Source: Narthecium ossifragum | Taxonomy: Eukaryota; Streptophyta; Magnoliopsida; Dioscoreales; Nartheciaceae | DNA: 64,000 bases | Direction: 5' to 3' | Assembly: GCA_963920575.1 (NCBI GenBank) | Contig: OY986970.1 | Span: 759,001 to 823,000 of the forward strand | Part shown: one piece after another, positions 12,701 through 23,553 of the stretch | How the letters are laid out: each line of letters begins with the position of its first letter | Position numbering within the stretch: position 1 is the stretch's first letter | Made by a program: the position numbers and the translations under genes | The notes under the pieces: model-generated | The model's database searches: none | Told to the model about the DNA's origin: nothing | What the model saw: only the letters and a program-made list of their open reading frames with translations

Positions 12701-13039
12701 TACATGACCAGCAATTGCAGGTATAACTACAGGCACATTTATATTGTGCTCAACATAAACATCTAGAAGCCCAGCCTTTAGCCCCACATTTCCCATTTCA
12801 ACTGTCTGCCTATCAGTCATTAGTTCATTCAAATTGTCCTGTGTCAATTCAGTGTCTGGGGTCAAGTACCACATCTTCTTATAGCTGGGGTAGTTCAATT
12901 CTTCCAGAAGCTCTTCAACGTCCATGATCCCTGTAGTGTCTGGGTCAATATTGTCAACGTACTGCACTTCACCACCCACATATGCTAGTGAAGGACCATT
13001 CTCAAAATGCCCCCCATGGTGTAATCTTATTGAGAACAT
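9716..13039 (-). pseudogene. MULE transposase (MuDR family), two exons, with two in-frame stop codons
   Basis: Exon 1 spans 13039-11213 and exon 2 spans 11089-9716, in one continuous frame of 1067 codons. Order of parts: an N-terminal MULE domain (start MFSIRLHHGGHF); an acidic Glu/Val repeat (PNAPQNEEEE, three copies); and a MuDR-type N-terminal DNA-binding region (CPFAVGMLF through the NKHTC zinc-like part). Then comes the MULE catalytic core, with Asp in GLDGCHLKG, Asp in VITDQQKG and probable Glu in NNNAESFNNM. A SWIM finger (CNC...CQH), a CCHC knuckle ([14 protein letters not shown]) and a Gly/Arg/Ala repeat tail follow. A TAG at 12170-12172 separates the acidic region from the DNA-binding region. 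A TGA at 10517-10519 falls inside the SWIM finger where Trp is usual. Both stops fit single transitions, typical of decay in methylated transposons. Confidence 0.92.
9870..10085 (-). repeat. Gly-Arg-Ala tandem repeat in the transposase tail
   Basis: Imperfect 6-codon units reading GRGAGA or GRGAFA on the minus strand repeat about 12 times. They encode an RGG-like basic tail after the CCHC knuckle. The DNA units (CTCCTCTCCCAGCA on the plus strand) are nearly identical, so copy number is probably unstable. Confidence 0.85.
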
Positions 13040-13218
13040 CCTGCCAGATCAGAATGCAATTTGGTTGTAAGAATAATATAATGAACATGCCAAGCACATG
13101 GTCAAGCACATGGCAGTAAAAATGCACATTGTAGTAAAAAATGAACAAGACCTGGGACCACATATCATTTGTCTGTTATTACAAAATCTGGGACCACATA
13201 TGCTACACACTAAATTCT

Positions 13219-13341
13219 TATCAACTGTAATTAAATTCTTCAACCTATTTATCTGTGTTGTGTTATTTAACTTTGTTGTACTTAACAAAGTTAAATAACA
13301 CAACACAGTTAAATAGAACAACACATTAATTACAGTTGATA
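13219..13341. repeat. Hairpin with a perfect 24-bp stem in the MULE 5' region
   Basis: Arms 13254-13277 and 13284-13307 are perfect inverted repeats around a 6-base loop. Outer arms 13219-13234 and 13326-13341 (TATCAACTGTAATTA and complement) also pair. The hairpin lies upstream of the transposase start codon on the minus strand. It could be a small fold-back insertion or a structured leader. Confidence 0.9.
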
Positions 13342-13916
13342 GGAATTAAATGGCATAGCAATGTCTTAGGTGTTCTCAACATAAACTGGAACCAATGTGC
13401 ATAAAGGAGCTCCAAATTTAACATGTATGTAGTGTATAAAGAGTTCTTTGACCTGTATTTAGAGTATAAAGAGTTCCTGACATAACATGGCTTCAATTTG
13501 GGGTATAATTCAATTGATAATTACTACCAATAGGAATTAAACAAAGCATGAACTGGGACCTAGCATATAGCCACAAACTAAGGTCACGGTTAGGGATTAA
13601 AGAAAGCATCTGGGACCACAAACTAACCACTTTTGCCATCAAATAGGACCTAGCACAAAGCACAAACTAAGGTCATCATCGACAAACCACATACTATGGG
13701 CGAGGAGAAACATGAACTGGGACCTAGACCATGAGGTAAAATGAGATCTTACCTGTCACGCCCCTAGCCTTGAAGATGATGGGAAGAGGGGGGAAGGAGG
13801 TGGAGGGACGTCGGGTTTATCGAGGACGATGGGCGCCGGTGAGGGTTGCCCTAGCTTCGCCGGTGAGGTGAGAGGTGAGCGGCGGTTTGACCGTTGGGGT
13901 TGAGCAGCCTCGATTC

Positions 13917-13940
13917 GGGGGGGGGGGGGGGGGGGGGGGG
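13917..13940. repeat. Poly-G run
   Basis: About 23 consecutive G residues inside the MULE, between the right terminal repeat and the transposase gene. The exact length may be affected by sequencing error. Confidence 0.9.
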
Positions 13941-14026
13941 GCTCGCGAAAGACATAAACGTGTCAACTGAGATGGTATTCCGTTAACTCCACTAACGCCG
14001 TTCTCACTATTGGACTAAAATGACTA

Positions 14027-14122
14027 GTTTGGTAACTACAGACTTCGTTTTGATACGTTTTAAAATATGGGGACCAAATTGACAATTCGTGAAACTAGAG
14101 GGTACCAAAATGATAATAACCC
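14027..14122 (-). repeat. Right terminal inverted repeat of the MULE
   Basis: Reverse complement of 7081-7176 with two mismatches. It lies about 1 kb upstream of the transposase start codon. Confidence 0.93.
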
Positions 14123-14717
14123 ATATATATATATATCAATCTTATATGGAGCAGTTTCAGTTAACCTGCATTAATTCATATCCTCTAAGTTTCTTTATAT
14201 ATATTCCCTAAGTTTGCTTTATATAAAGCTGCATTAATTCATATCAACCTAAGTTCTATTAATATTATCTTATGCTAATGCTAAGACTTATATTATTTAT
14301 TATTTTATTATTATTTTATATACCCTAAGTTTTATTGGCTATGTTTTATGGTGGCAGTGAATAAAAAGCTATGACCAACCTTCAACCCCTAGACCACCTA
14401 CGGGTCAACCCAGCCATCTAACCAAACAAACTACAGGGAGTTTGTTAAAATTTTATATTAGCAATAACTAAAAACTGTGTCAGGGGCACATGTGAGTACT
14501 AGTATATATATATATATATATTAGTTGTATGGTAGGGTAACCACCGACCCCACCCCAATAACTCCCTCCCACTAAACCCTCCTCAACCTAGGGTTATCAT
14601 ACCATATATGCTCCACTTAGGATATTCTCCCGTCACGTAAGACAATAAAAATTTCACTTATAACCATAGCCTCATATAAGGATGATATATATATACTCAT
14701 TCGTCTAAAAAGCTTGT
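14123..14717. other. AT-rich intergenic DNA
   Basis: I see no gene here. TA dinucleotide runs occur right after the MULE end and near 14502-14522. Confidence 0.5.
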
Positions 14718-14726
14718 AATTAATTA

Positions 14727-15025
14727 CAGAAATGATTTGTGCACATGTCCATGTGGCATGTGTATTTCAAGCTACTGATTCATATACATGCTTATCGGTA
14801 GTAGGCTACCGATAGGTATGTATCGGTAGTGGGATACCGATAGGCATATACAACCTATCGGTAGCCCACTACCGATAGGTATGTATATGAATCGACAACG
14901 AACCTATCGGTAGTGGGTACCGATAGGTTATACATGCTTATAGGTAGACCACTACCGATAGACATGTATATGAATCGGTAGCACAGCTACCGATGCAATA
15001 ATGTGAAGTGTGCACCAATCAGTGC
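14727..15025. mobile_element. Small fold-back/MITE-like element built from CTATCGGTAG palindromic units
   Basis: Flanked by the 9-base direct repeat AATTAATTA at 14718-14726 and 15026-15034. The ends carry an imperfect inverted repeat (TGATTTGTGCACA and TGATTGGTGCACA), offset by two bases relative to the duplication. The inside holds about ten copies of CTATCGGTAG or CTACCGATAG in alternating orientation, separated by ATGTATATGAATCG-type spacers. A 9-base target duplication is usual for Mutator-like MITEs, but the family is not proven. Confidence 0.65.
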
Positions 15026-15034
15026 AATTAATTA

Positions 15035-16168
15035 TGATGCGAGAGCAAACACATTAATAAGCTCCGATGTACCACGTCAAACAAGTGCAAATACGTGCAA
15101 ATACGCAGCACTGCATCAGCCTAAACAGCATTGCCTTGCCTGATGCAACCAATCAAACATGACCTCATTGACGACTGACTGTTACGTAAACAATTCGTCG
15201 ACCTTCCTGGAATAAAACGTTTACCGTAAACACAAAAGGACATATATATATATGATGGCTCCTCTAATGTAGATAAGGGAAAGGAAAGCCCACCATTGCT
15301 GACCGGACCAACAAGGCAGCCGCCAACCCACCATTACATCTCGTGTTCGAAGCTTCGATTAGTACTAGATGAGAGGTTCTAGTCCAAAGACAAAAGAGAA
15401 AAGATGTGGACCGCTCGGTGTTTTAGTTTGATTTCGCTAGTCAATTTTGAGTATTTTTTATCACAAAATTAGACACCTAAAATAAAGGAAATATTTACTT
15501 TAAAAAAATCCACTATAATTTTTATTCGGAAAAAGATATGTGTACATGGGATGTACCCATGTACACAGATCCCTACCATTGGATTGAATCGGGCACACAT
15601 CCCGATTCAATCCAACGATAGGGATTTGGGCACATGAGTACATCCCATGTACCCAAAACAGTGCTCTTTTTATTCTACAACTTAGGGCTGTTTTGTTTTA
15701 TCTCTCCCTTACAAAATAGACTGGGCATATGAAATACTTACTTATAAGTCGGGAATCTAAACATATGAGTAAGGATTTCTAACCAAAATAACATGTTTTG
15801 TAATCAAAACACGAAACGATCTTAAATTGCAAAAAAAAAAAAACAAAGTGGATTTAATAAGCAAAATTTCCTAAATAAAGCCTTGCAAGTACTTAAAAAC
15901 CATAACAAATTAAAGAATGCTCATATTTGCAAATAGCAATTATTCTATGGCATGCATAAGGTTTTTATTTTATTTAAGTAGAAATATATTCATTCGCCAA
16001 ATGGTTTTCCATTTCAAGAAAGATTTCCCGGGCCTTCAATATGAACACAAAATCAGAAACAGATATCACTATGTATGTATGTATATGGTAATTAATTAGA
16101 TTTTTTCATATCCTCTACATGCACTAGATTTGCTTCACATCTAGTGCATAAACTACATGCATTATTAC
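15035..16168. other. Intergenic DNA with a fold-back repeat
   Basis: I see no gene here. A 110-base inverted repeat (15542-15652) is listed separately. The rest is AT-rich. Confidence 0.5.
15542..15652. repeat. Inverted repeat, arms about 52 bp
   Basis: The arm starting 15542 (GTACATGGGATGTAC) pairs with the arm ending 15652. The arms have about seven mismatches and the loop at 15594-15600 is 7 bases. This is probably a small MITE or miRNA-like fold-back; no clear target duplication. Confidence 0.85.
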
Positions 16169-16175
16169 TATAAAA
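16169..16175 (+). promoter_or_regulatory. TATA box of thionin-like gene at 16245
   Basis: TATAAAA, 70-80 bases before the start codon. The other members of the family have a TATA motif at a similar distance. Confidence 0.6.
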
Positions 16176-16244
16176 CTACGCTTCAGGAGCTCCCTGTCGG
16201 TACGACCTCAGCAAAGCCTTTGATCCTTCTTTAATTACTCCCAG

Positions 16245-16781
16245 ATGAAATCCATGGAGCCAAACACTAAAAGAGCTGTGTTATTATTAGCTACAATGCT
16301 CCTCTTTTTTGTAGGGATGGCCTCCGGCAAGTGCGTCGATAATTGCTCCAGTATGTGCCAGTTTACCCACACTGACAAGCCAGCCTGCAGAATCCTGTGC
16401 TTCATGGGCTGTCAAATGGCAGTAAAAAAGGCCGAGGCTTGTTCCTGCCTTCAGACCTGCGTTATATCACATTGCACCCATTCCGACCCAGCTGGTGATT
16501 ATTATAAGAAATCAACCATATATATATAGTTTCTGTTCTTGTTTAATTCCTAATTCTCTCTTGCATATATATATATATGGATCGATCCATGAATGAGATT
16601 TACCTGTCCCTTAAGTAGAGCTTAGTTTAATTAATTTCCTGATTATTTCTGGATGTTAATTTTATTTATGACAGATGGGAATGCAGTGGATGCCTGCCTT
16701 GACGGATGCTCCATGCAGTGCCGCAAGCCAAGCGAGTCTTCTGAGATCGCAGAGGATGGCAAAGGAGTACTGCACCAATAA
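16245..16781 (+). CDS. Thionin-like secreted 12-Cys peptide precursor, member A
   Basis: Two exons, 16245-16494 and 16675-16781, joined by a phase-1 intron with donor GTGATT and acceptor ACAG; 118 residues. An N-terminal hydrophobic segment (about residues 12-26, ending ASG) is a likely signal peptide for secretion. The mature part has the family spacing C-x3-C-x3-C-x9-C-x3-C-x3-C-x11-C-x3-C-x4-C-x13-C-x3-C-x3-C, with one extra Cys. Translation may start at 16245 or at the Met at 16254 that aligns with MEP in the paralogues. The fold and target are unknown. The name rests on likeness to the plant thionin-like family, whose members are presumed defence or signalling peptides. Confidence 0.82.
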
Positions 16782-17525
16782 TTAAAGATCGATCGAGATT
16801 CGAGAATGATGGAAAACTGAGAGTTTCTTTTCTTTTTTCTTTTGTGAGTTTTCCTGTCTTGATTAAAGTTGGAAAACCTACAGGAGAATGATGTACTAGC
16901 CAATTAACTAGCTTAAATTAATAAAATCGACTTGTTCTCTCGATCGATAGAGTAACATCATCAACCTCCAAGTCATGTGATCATGTGATAATGAATTATT
17001 ATTCGATCACAAAATTAAGCAGATTATTCCTCCCGAGAATTTTCAGTGTCTATTCTTATTGTGAGTGAGACCATAATTAACTAGTATCATTTATCTTCGA
17101 GCTATTGCTTATTTAGGCTTTAAATTGCAAAAGTTTCTCTTTTTTTTACGGGGAAAAGGTTGTTTAATTAGGATTTGTGTACACTAACATCAGTTCGTAT
17201 ATAAGAAGCTAGCAACATGTTATGCTATTAAGATCATGCATATATAAAGAACTCTTTTGCTCATTAAAGCATCGAGCTTAACAACTGTGAAGAGGTTCTA
17301 GACAGTGAAAGCTTGACAGGCTCAGTACAGAATATGGAATAAATACCTGTAGCTATGTGGCTGCTTAGGCATATATAGCACTAACTCGTAGGAATAAAAA
17401 CCACATGATATGCAACAACTGATGCAATTTGATAGCACATTGACATGAAACCTAATCAAAATGTTGATATCATATCGAACAGTAAACTAAACATAAGTTC
17501 CTCAGATCTTTTCGTTTGAATGCAG
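16782..17525. other. Intergenic DNA
   Basis: Holds the 3' untranslated region of member A, with AATAAA-like signals near 16919, and then AT-rich DNA. I see no further coding region. In particular, there is no trace of the membrane part of ALMT, although its C-terminal exons follow. Confidence 0.5.
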
Positions 17526-18139
17526 GCACCTTACAATCTAAGATGCACATTCCAATGGGAGATTACAGACGCCACAAACCAGGCGGCGGAACTTCTCCGA
17601 AACCTAGGCAAAGACATGAGGAACATGAAACTCAACCTCCAGACGAGTCTTCCTAAAGCGTGTTCACAGTTCCACCGAAGTCTCCAGCGATCCATTGACA
17701 TGCACTCCTACCTTCTCACTGCCAGCCATGACCTCCATGAATGCCCACCCAAACTACCGCCTAGACTAACCAATGAACTCTCCTTTACCCTCAAAGACTT
17801 CAGTCCTCTCTCCTTCAACCTCAAAGACCTTCCTACTAACAGTAACACTGGTGAGGAGAATACAGCACCTAAAGTTCTGGAGCATACAGAGTCTTACCAT
17901 GAAACAATAAGGAGACAGCAGACCATTCATGGCCTTTGAGAGAGGTGGATGAGTTCGAAGAAGACGGAGGTATTGCTGACCTGATTCCAAGGATGCATGC
18001 ACTGGAGAGCACTGCCGCTTTGTCGCTCGCCACCTTCACTTCGCTGCTCATTGAGTTTGTTGCCCGGCTTGACCACTTGGTTGATGCTGTTGATAAGCTT
18101 GCTAAGTTGGCCAAATTCAATCCAGAGTGTACAATCTGA
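17526..18139 (+). pseudogene. 3' fragment of an aluminium-activated malate transporter (ALMT) gene
   Basis: Two exons, 17526-17850 and 17919-18139, joined by a short intron with donor GTGAGG and acceptor GACAG, phase 1. They encode about 181 residues matching the cytosolic C-terminal half of ALMT anion channels: an RCTFQ start, a [14 protein letters not shown] block, then [20 protein letters not shown] and [19 protein letters not shown] before the stop. The N-terminal region with six membrane segments is absent: the upstream 1.3 kb has no ALMT-like open frame. The fragment itself shows no internal stop, so truncation is recent or the piece is still transcribed. Without the pore it cannot be a channel. 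Confidence 0.8.
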
Positions 18140-18481
18140 TGTATGCACATCTTCATGAACCTACCTGAATGTAAACATTAGCTACAAAGAGGGGATTAAG
18201 AAACTTTTTTAGACCGTTCAGATGTTTAGGCTACTCTTTTACTGTTGAAAATTAATACAACAAACAGAACTCAAGAAAGGCATATTTGGCATTGAACCAT
18301 GTGAATGTTTACTACAAAATTTCTGAGTTACATCAGTGAAAGAAACCTCTCGGTTATTTCTCACTTCTAATCCTTCCTTAATAAAAAACAAGTACCAAAG
18401 CCGCCAAGAGGCATAGGATTATCCGGAATTGGTAATGGATGCAAAATTGCAGTGGCTTCATTTGCTTTAATGAACTTCCCA

Positions 18482-20962
18482 TCAAATCCTTGGAGCTGCA
18501 GGAAACAATTTGGAGAGAACAATTATGTAGAAAAAATACCCAGCTAGGTTTCTTATATTCAGGAATCTTAAGGAAAGTCTAACTTAGAACATAATCAAAC
18601 GTTTGCTATTTTTGATAACTGGTTTAAATATGTAATCCACTAAAAAAGAAGAAGTACCTCCCCCAATAGTAGCTTCTGGTAGGCGTTCGATCGAGTACCT
18701 ATGCTGAGTAATGTACATGATAGGCACTCCAGGGATCTATACAAGGAAGTTCACGTAAGGACACCAATAGGCAAATCCAAAAGTTATCATACAGGCCTAA
18801 CAATATTCACTTCATACCTTGCGTATCCTCCGCTTCAAGTCCCTATCACAAGTAGCCACAATGTAGCACTTATGCTGCTCAGAGGGGGGAAAAATCCTCT
18901 ATAAGTATCCCAATAACCAACTTAGCTAGCGCCTAAGCTCATTAATTAGAACAAAAGGAAAGCAATCAATACTTCTATAACTAGACCATAGTCAAAATGA
19001 AAATAAGGAGTCTACAAAGTAATCTGAAAGCGCAAACCTGAGGAGGAAAAACATCAAACTCATACCACGATAGAAACAGAAAGTATAGCAACAAACATAT
19101 TTTTCCACATTATGTACAATTCAGCCAAAATAAAGACTGGTGTTTCATTTTTCTTCCTGGATTGTACAGAGCTTCAGGGTTGGATAGTTTATCTATATGA
19201 AGTGATAATTTGGGGAAATTATGAGAAAAAGAAAACTAGATGTATTCTGAAGCACTAGCAGCCACCATGCATGAGTAAACAGCATGATGGTTAGTTCCTG
19301 AGATTTGTATAACAATTAAGCCAAAAGATTCTCTCTCGTTCAGCATTTAGAAGCTCTGACTGGTTGAATTTGACGCCTCTAAATGTTCTAGAGCTTAAAG
19401 AACTCTGCCATTACAAAAGAATACATAGAGAAAAGGTACCACAAGCACACACAGGTAAGTGTCCAATTGATGACCTTTGATTCTTCAAAGAGGCCTTGAA
19501 AACAAGTTTCACATATATTTAGTTGTCATGTTAACTACAAGTTGATTTAAAGTTTCACTAAAAATTCAGCGTTACAAAACCCGAAATCAAGGTCAAGTAA
19601 AATTCTCATGAACCTGTTTTAACTAAAACCTGCTTTTGAGCTTCAACAAAAGCTATTCTAGAGAAACCTAGCAATAATACTGTTACACATAGTCAAATAA
19701 TAAAACCAACAACTACAAAAACAATAGGAGATAAGAAAGGCTTTAGCAAAGCTCCAAAATCATTTGTTATAACCACACAAGGACTGCTGGAGCAGCAAAG
19801 AAACTAATTATACCTGAGTAACCCTATCGACAATGCAATCATCAGCATAAGTTCCTTTGTGGATGCATGGCAATCTCTCAAACCGAGGATCCTTGGCAAT
19901 CCTGCCATGAATGAGAAACAAGTACATATTTAGAGGCAATCCACTTTTATTAGAAGCATAAGGCATTTTGCATACACAAAGAGAAGCACCAAAAGTTCCA
20001 GAAACAATTTCCATATCTCACATGGAATGAAATCATAGACACAGGATAAAGAAAAAGGCCCAGCGCAAAAAGAAATATACCTTAAAGCCACACGATATTT
20101 CTGACCCAACTTTTCAAGTTCAGCCATGACACAGTCAGTAATACAAGGTTTACCTGGTAAATCATCACCGGAAGCCATTATTTTGATGGTACAAAAATTG
20201 AAGAACACATAGCATGCTAAATCGAAAGAACGAGACTGATATGAATTGCAATCGAGAACAACTTTGAACCCACATTTTGCATAGAGGCAGTCCATCATTC
20301 CCTTCTCCAAATCCAGCTGCATAAGACAGCAAGAAAACTTAGTCGCAAATATTAATCACAGTACAGCGTCAAATCATAACAACTTATGAGTAACGAGCAA
20401 ATACAAACTCTGCAACATGTTGTCCTCAAAAATTGTATTCATAAGAAATTAAGAACACATCATACAACTTTGAAGTCATAATGTGCACCAAAATTTGAAA
20501 TTTCATAAATAAAAAAAATGCACCTTGTTCTGGATGGAGAAGTTGATGAAGTTGGTATCCACGATGACTCTATAAGGTGGGCCAAGCGCGGTGTTATACT
20601 TGAAGAACAGAGCTGACGGCACGTTTGGCCTTCAAACACAACCATCGAACTAAATAAGAATCCAAAAGAGAACAGAGGCGAATCCACGAAAACCTAGGGA
20701 TAAACATAGGATAGGATTCAGGTGGCTATTAATAGCTTACACGTTGCGAGGGAGCTTCTCCTTCGTGAGATCCTTTTTCTGGGGATTCAAGACTTCCTCT
20801 TTGTACCTACGAGAAGGAATTTGTCATGAAATCATAGGAAAATCTACCAAATGAAACGGTGGAGAAGGGAGGATACGCGAGATTGGATTACTTCTTGATG
20901 GTTTTGGAGCTCACGAGCCTCTTCACCACGGCGAATTTGGGGGTTTTCTTAGCTTTCCCCAT
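18482..20962 (-). CDS. FCF1: rRNA-processing protein FCF1 (UTP24), PIN-domain endonuclease
   Basis: Nucleolar PIN-domain nuclease of the small-subunit processome, needed for early pre-rRNA cleavages. Nine exons, all in phase: 20892-20962, 20741-20806, 20524-20629, 20274-20316, 20081-20153, 19814-19901, 18818-18874, 18658-18736 and 18482-18495, giving 198 residues, the normal length for FCF1. The start [13 protein letters not shown] is basic. PIN-domain acidic residues sit in VIVDTNF (Asp70), in the LEKGMMD region, in TYADDCIVD and in TCDRDL. The cysteines of AKCKPCITDC are conserved. The last coding exon is only 14 nt (A-P-R-I-stop). A telo-box AAACCCTA stands 8 bases upstream of the start, typical of plant ribosome-biogenesis genes. 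The gene is intact and sits inside the thionin-like array by chance. Confidence 0.96.
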
Positions 20963-20969
20963 GGCTGGC

Positions 20970-20977
20970 AAACCCTA
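20970..20977. promoter_or_regulatory. Telo-box upstream of FCF1
   Basis: AAACCCTA on the plus strand, just upstream of the minus-strand start codon at 20962. Such motifs are common in plant promoters of ribosome-assembly and translation genes. Confidence 0.6.
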
Positions 20978-21059
20978 GCTAGAAAGGTTGCAGAGGTTTT
21001 GGCACCTGCTCTTTAGTGATGGGTTCACCGTTCAGCAACTGCCTATTTTTAAAAAAATG

Positions 21060-22250
21060 GTATGCCATAATCTTATGCTAACTGCCAATTTTTAAAAAAA
21101 TGGCATATGAGGGCCTGACAGAGATGACATGCAAATTATAAAGCTCAATACATCAATTCCAAAATCAAAGCTAGATAAGCACAAAAAGGAGAAATCAAAA
21201 CCCCAGAAGCTACAAAGCAAGAAAATTCCATTGAGCAAAGCTAAATAAAGCCATTGAGGCCCAAAGAACACAACATAGCAATAGCACATGATACAGGTAA
21301 AAACAAGATCATGTAAGCTAAACAAATCCAAAATCACCCTATATTCACAGTCATCGAACGCCAGATAGTTCTCAGAAGAGCAACCACCCCTAACGAGCAA
21401 GCACGCCTCTAGTGGTATATTTGCTCTGTCCCGAAGAACAATTAAAGGAAAAAACTCCCAGTTTCAGTAACTTCATATATAGTTCCACGTATGGTATAGA
21501 CAGACAAGAAATCAACATATTAGCCGAATCCTCCCATTTCATGTACAACTCAACTCAGTTCATGAACACAACCAATCCAGCTTCACCAAATCTACGAAAA
21601 TTCCTTACCTCCCTCAATTGCACAAAAATTAATACTATATATACAGTGCTCGACCGCTTCCCAATCTCGAAACAAAGCCAACAGCCCTGCTTTCCACGAA
21701 ATCAAGGAGTGGATGCTAAAACGCTAGTTTTTAAAATCAGAAGAAAATGAAAACCGTGGCCACTTCTAACAGGCATATGAGGGTGAAAAAGAAAAGAATC
21801 GCCGTCATCGCACGAGAAGACCAAGAAAATATACTTCAGAGATCGAAAAGGCACTAAAAGCAACAAAAAAGAGACCAAAAAATCATCCTTTTATCCAGAA
21901 AAGACCCGATTCCCTTAATCGCACCAGAAAATCACCGCATATCCGAATTTAACAGACATTAAGAGCGGAAATCTCCAAAGGAAAGCGGGGCAAGAAGGGA
22001 AACCCGAAGGCTGGTGGCGATGGAGACGTGTAGGGATAGGAAACAAGTAATTTCTTGTACGGAGGATAATTTAGGAACGAGGAACACGGGATCACCTCGA
22101 ATTGGGGAACCCGTTCGATCGACCTAGCGACCAGCGACGAGAGCTAGGGTTTCGGCTTTGGAAGCTTCAGCTTCGGCTAAGAGAGCTTAGGACTTCTAAC
22201 GGCAAAGAGAGGAGAAGCGGTCGAAAGCGAAGGGCAGAAACGAGAGGAGG
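21060..22250 (-). other. Orphan 5'-leader-like region without a coding sequence
   Basis: Read on the minus strand, the right end (about 22250-22050) looks like a plant 5' untranslated exon: CT-rich, with AAACCCTA at 22145-22152 and CTCTCGTCGCTGG. It is followed by T-rich, first-intron-like sequence. No coding region of a known family follows before FCF1, which has its own leader. Near 21035-21110 a unit of about 38 bases containing TTTTTAAAAAAATGGNAT occurs twice in tandem. It may be a noncoding transcript or a gene whose body was deleted. Confidence 0.35.
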
Positions 22251-23553
22251 CGGTGTTTAACAAGGGGGCGTCCCGGCGCAGGTTAGAGAGACCCGCGCCG
22301 GCTAGGTAAGCCGCACAAGTGGAACTAGTGCTGGACCGCGGCGGTGGAATGCATCAACATAAGGCTCCGTTTGGACGTACATTGTGTTTTTTATGACCGT
22401 GATGAGGTGTGGTGTGTTTGTAAACTGTGATGAGGTACGGTGTAGTAACGGCTTAAAAACTATTTGGTATGACAAGTTAATAACTGTGGTAGAAAAGTGT
22501 GTTCATGTAATTTGTTGTTTGGATGTGCGTTTATTTTCAAATGTACAGTGTAAAATATTAGTCTGTTATTTTGTTTCTGTGTTTGTTACGCCGCAGTATA
22601 AACTGCTTCGTCTCTGACACAGTTTTGACGTGGTCCCCACCAGTCAGCTATTATTCCCAAACAAGATTTTTGTAAACACGGCTGCGTTCGGTCTAAAAAA
22701 AAGTGTATTTGAACAGCATGAATGCACGCTCAAATGGAGTCCAAGAAAGAGCACAGAAAAAAGAAAAACAACCATATTTGCATAAAAAACGAACCATATT
22801 TGGATAAGAATAATACCGATAGAGTGTCTGACGCCTTGACTCTTCTCTTCGACGACCTTTGCCAAGAACTCTATACTTGGGTTGCTGCGAAGAGTAAGGA
22901 AGTTGATCTTAGTCTTAGTCTTAGAAGAGGAATACGATCGATCACTAATAATGGAAACGCATTGTGAGAGAGGTGGCTAGGAGGGGAAGTGAGAGAGGGA
23001 ACTCACCTTGGTACCCTTTGATGTCACCATGATCCGGCTGGTGAAAGCTCTAGCGGTAAATTCTTTTATCCCATGCATAGTGAAGGCTTTTATATATAAA
23101 AAATGATGCTCAGGATCATTTTTGAATCACATTTATGTAATCCTTAATTTCTCTTGCGAGTTCTTTGAAACTAAAGATTTCCAATTGGCTGACAACAAGC
23201 TGCATCTTTCAAGACTACGACTAAATCTGATGAACTTCTTGACGACCGAATATTAATTGAATTTTTTGAAATTTATTGTCGTTTAATTAAACCAGAGTAC
23301 CATTCATATATACTAGGCTTCTTACTTAGATTCATCTGCAGTTATAATAAAAGATTCTCTGTAAACTTCTGCAGTTGTGAACATGTACTGATTAAATCTA
23401 TAGCGAGGAAATTGCATGCATGCATGTAATTAAGTACTAGCATCATTTTCATGCATAAATTAATATACCTACTAGCAAGATTGTTTCATATCCACCGCAT
23501 GTAAGTACGTACTAGCAAGATTCGCTCCATATATATTCTCTTACTCTTTGATC
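22251..23553. other. Intergenic DNA with a probable MITE relic
   Basis: From about 22364 (GGCTCCGTTTGGACG) to about 22690 (GCTGCGTTCGGTCT) the sequence has the GT-rich look and CCGTTTGGA-type end of plant MITEs, but I could not set its ends. The rest is AT-rich with no supported gene. Confidence 0.4.

Larger units (their letters stand above)
7081..14122. mobile_element. Mutator-like element (MULE) with 96-bp terminal inverted repeats, MuDR-like layout
   Basis: The ends 7081-7176 and 14027-14122 are inverted repeats differing at only two positions of 96. Both ends sit in TA-repeat DNA, so the expected 9-11 bp target duplication cannot be read. Inside are two convergent genes, each starting near a terminal repeat. 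The plus-strand gene is a GRF zinc-finger/coiled-coil gene (7514-8140). The minus-strand gene is a MULE transposase (13039-9716). This two-gene convergent plan resembles maize MuDR. Both genes are damaged, so the element is probably no longer autonomous. A TRIM retroelement (8679-9435) is inserted between the two 3' ends. The near-identical termini suggest a fairly recent insertion. Confidence 0.9.

Noticed and set aside
12338..12766. Plus-strand open frame of 142 codons
   Set aside because: Antisense of the Glu-rich repeat of the transposase.
14770..15000. Regularly spaced short repeats that might suggest a CRISPR array
   Set aside because: Units are palindromic, alternate in orientation, spacers are similar to each other, and the genome is a plant.
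18370..18481. Open frame after the FCF1 stop (LQGFDGKF...)
   Set aside because: The exon joins in a phase that reads A-P-R-I-stop, which is the normal FCF1 end; the other frame is 3' untranslated sequence.
21092..21750. Open frames of 100-112 codons on both strands in the orphan leader region
   Set aside because: Hydrophobic or low-complexity chance frames in T-rich intron-like DNA; no family match.
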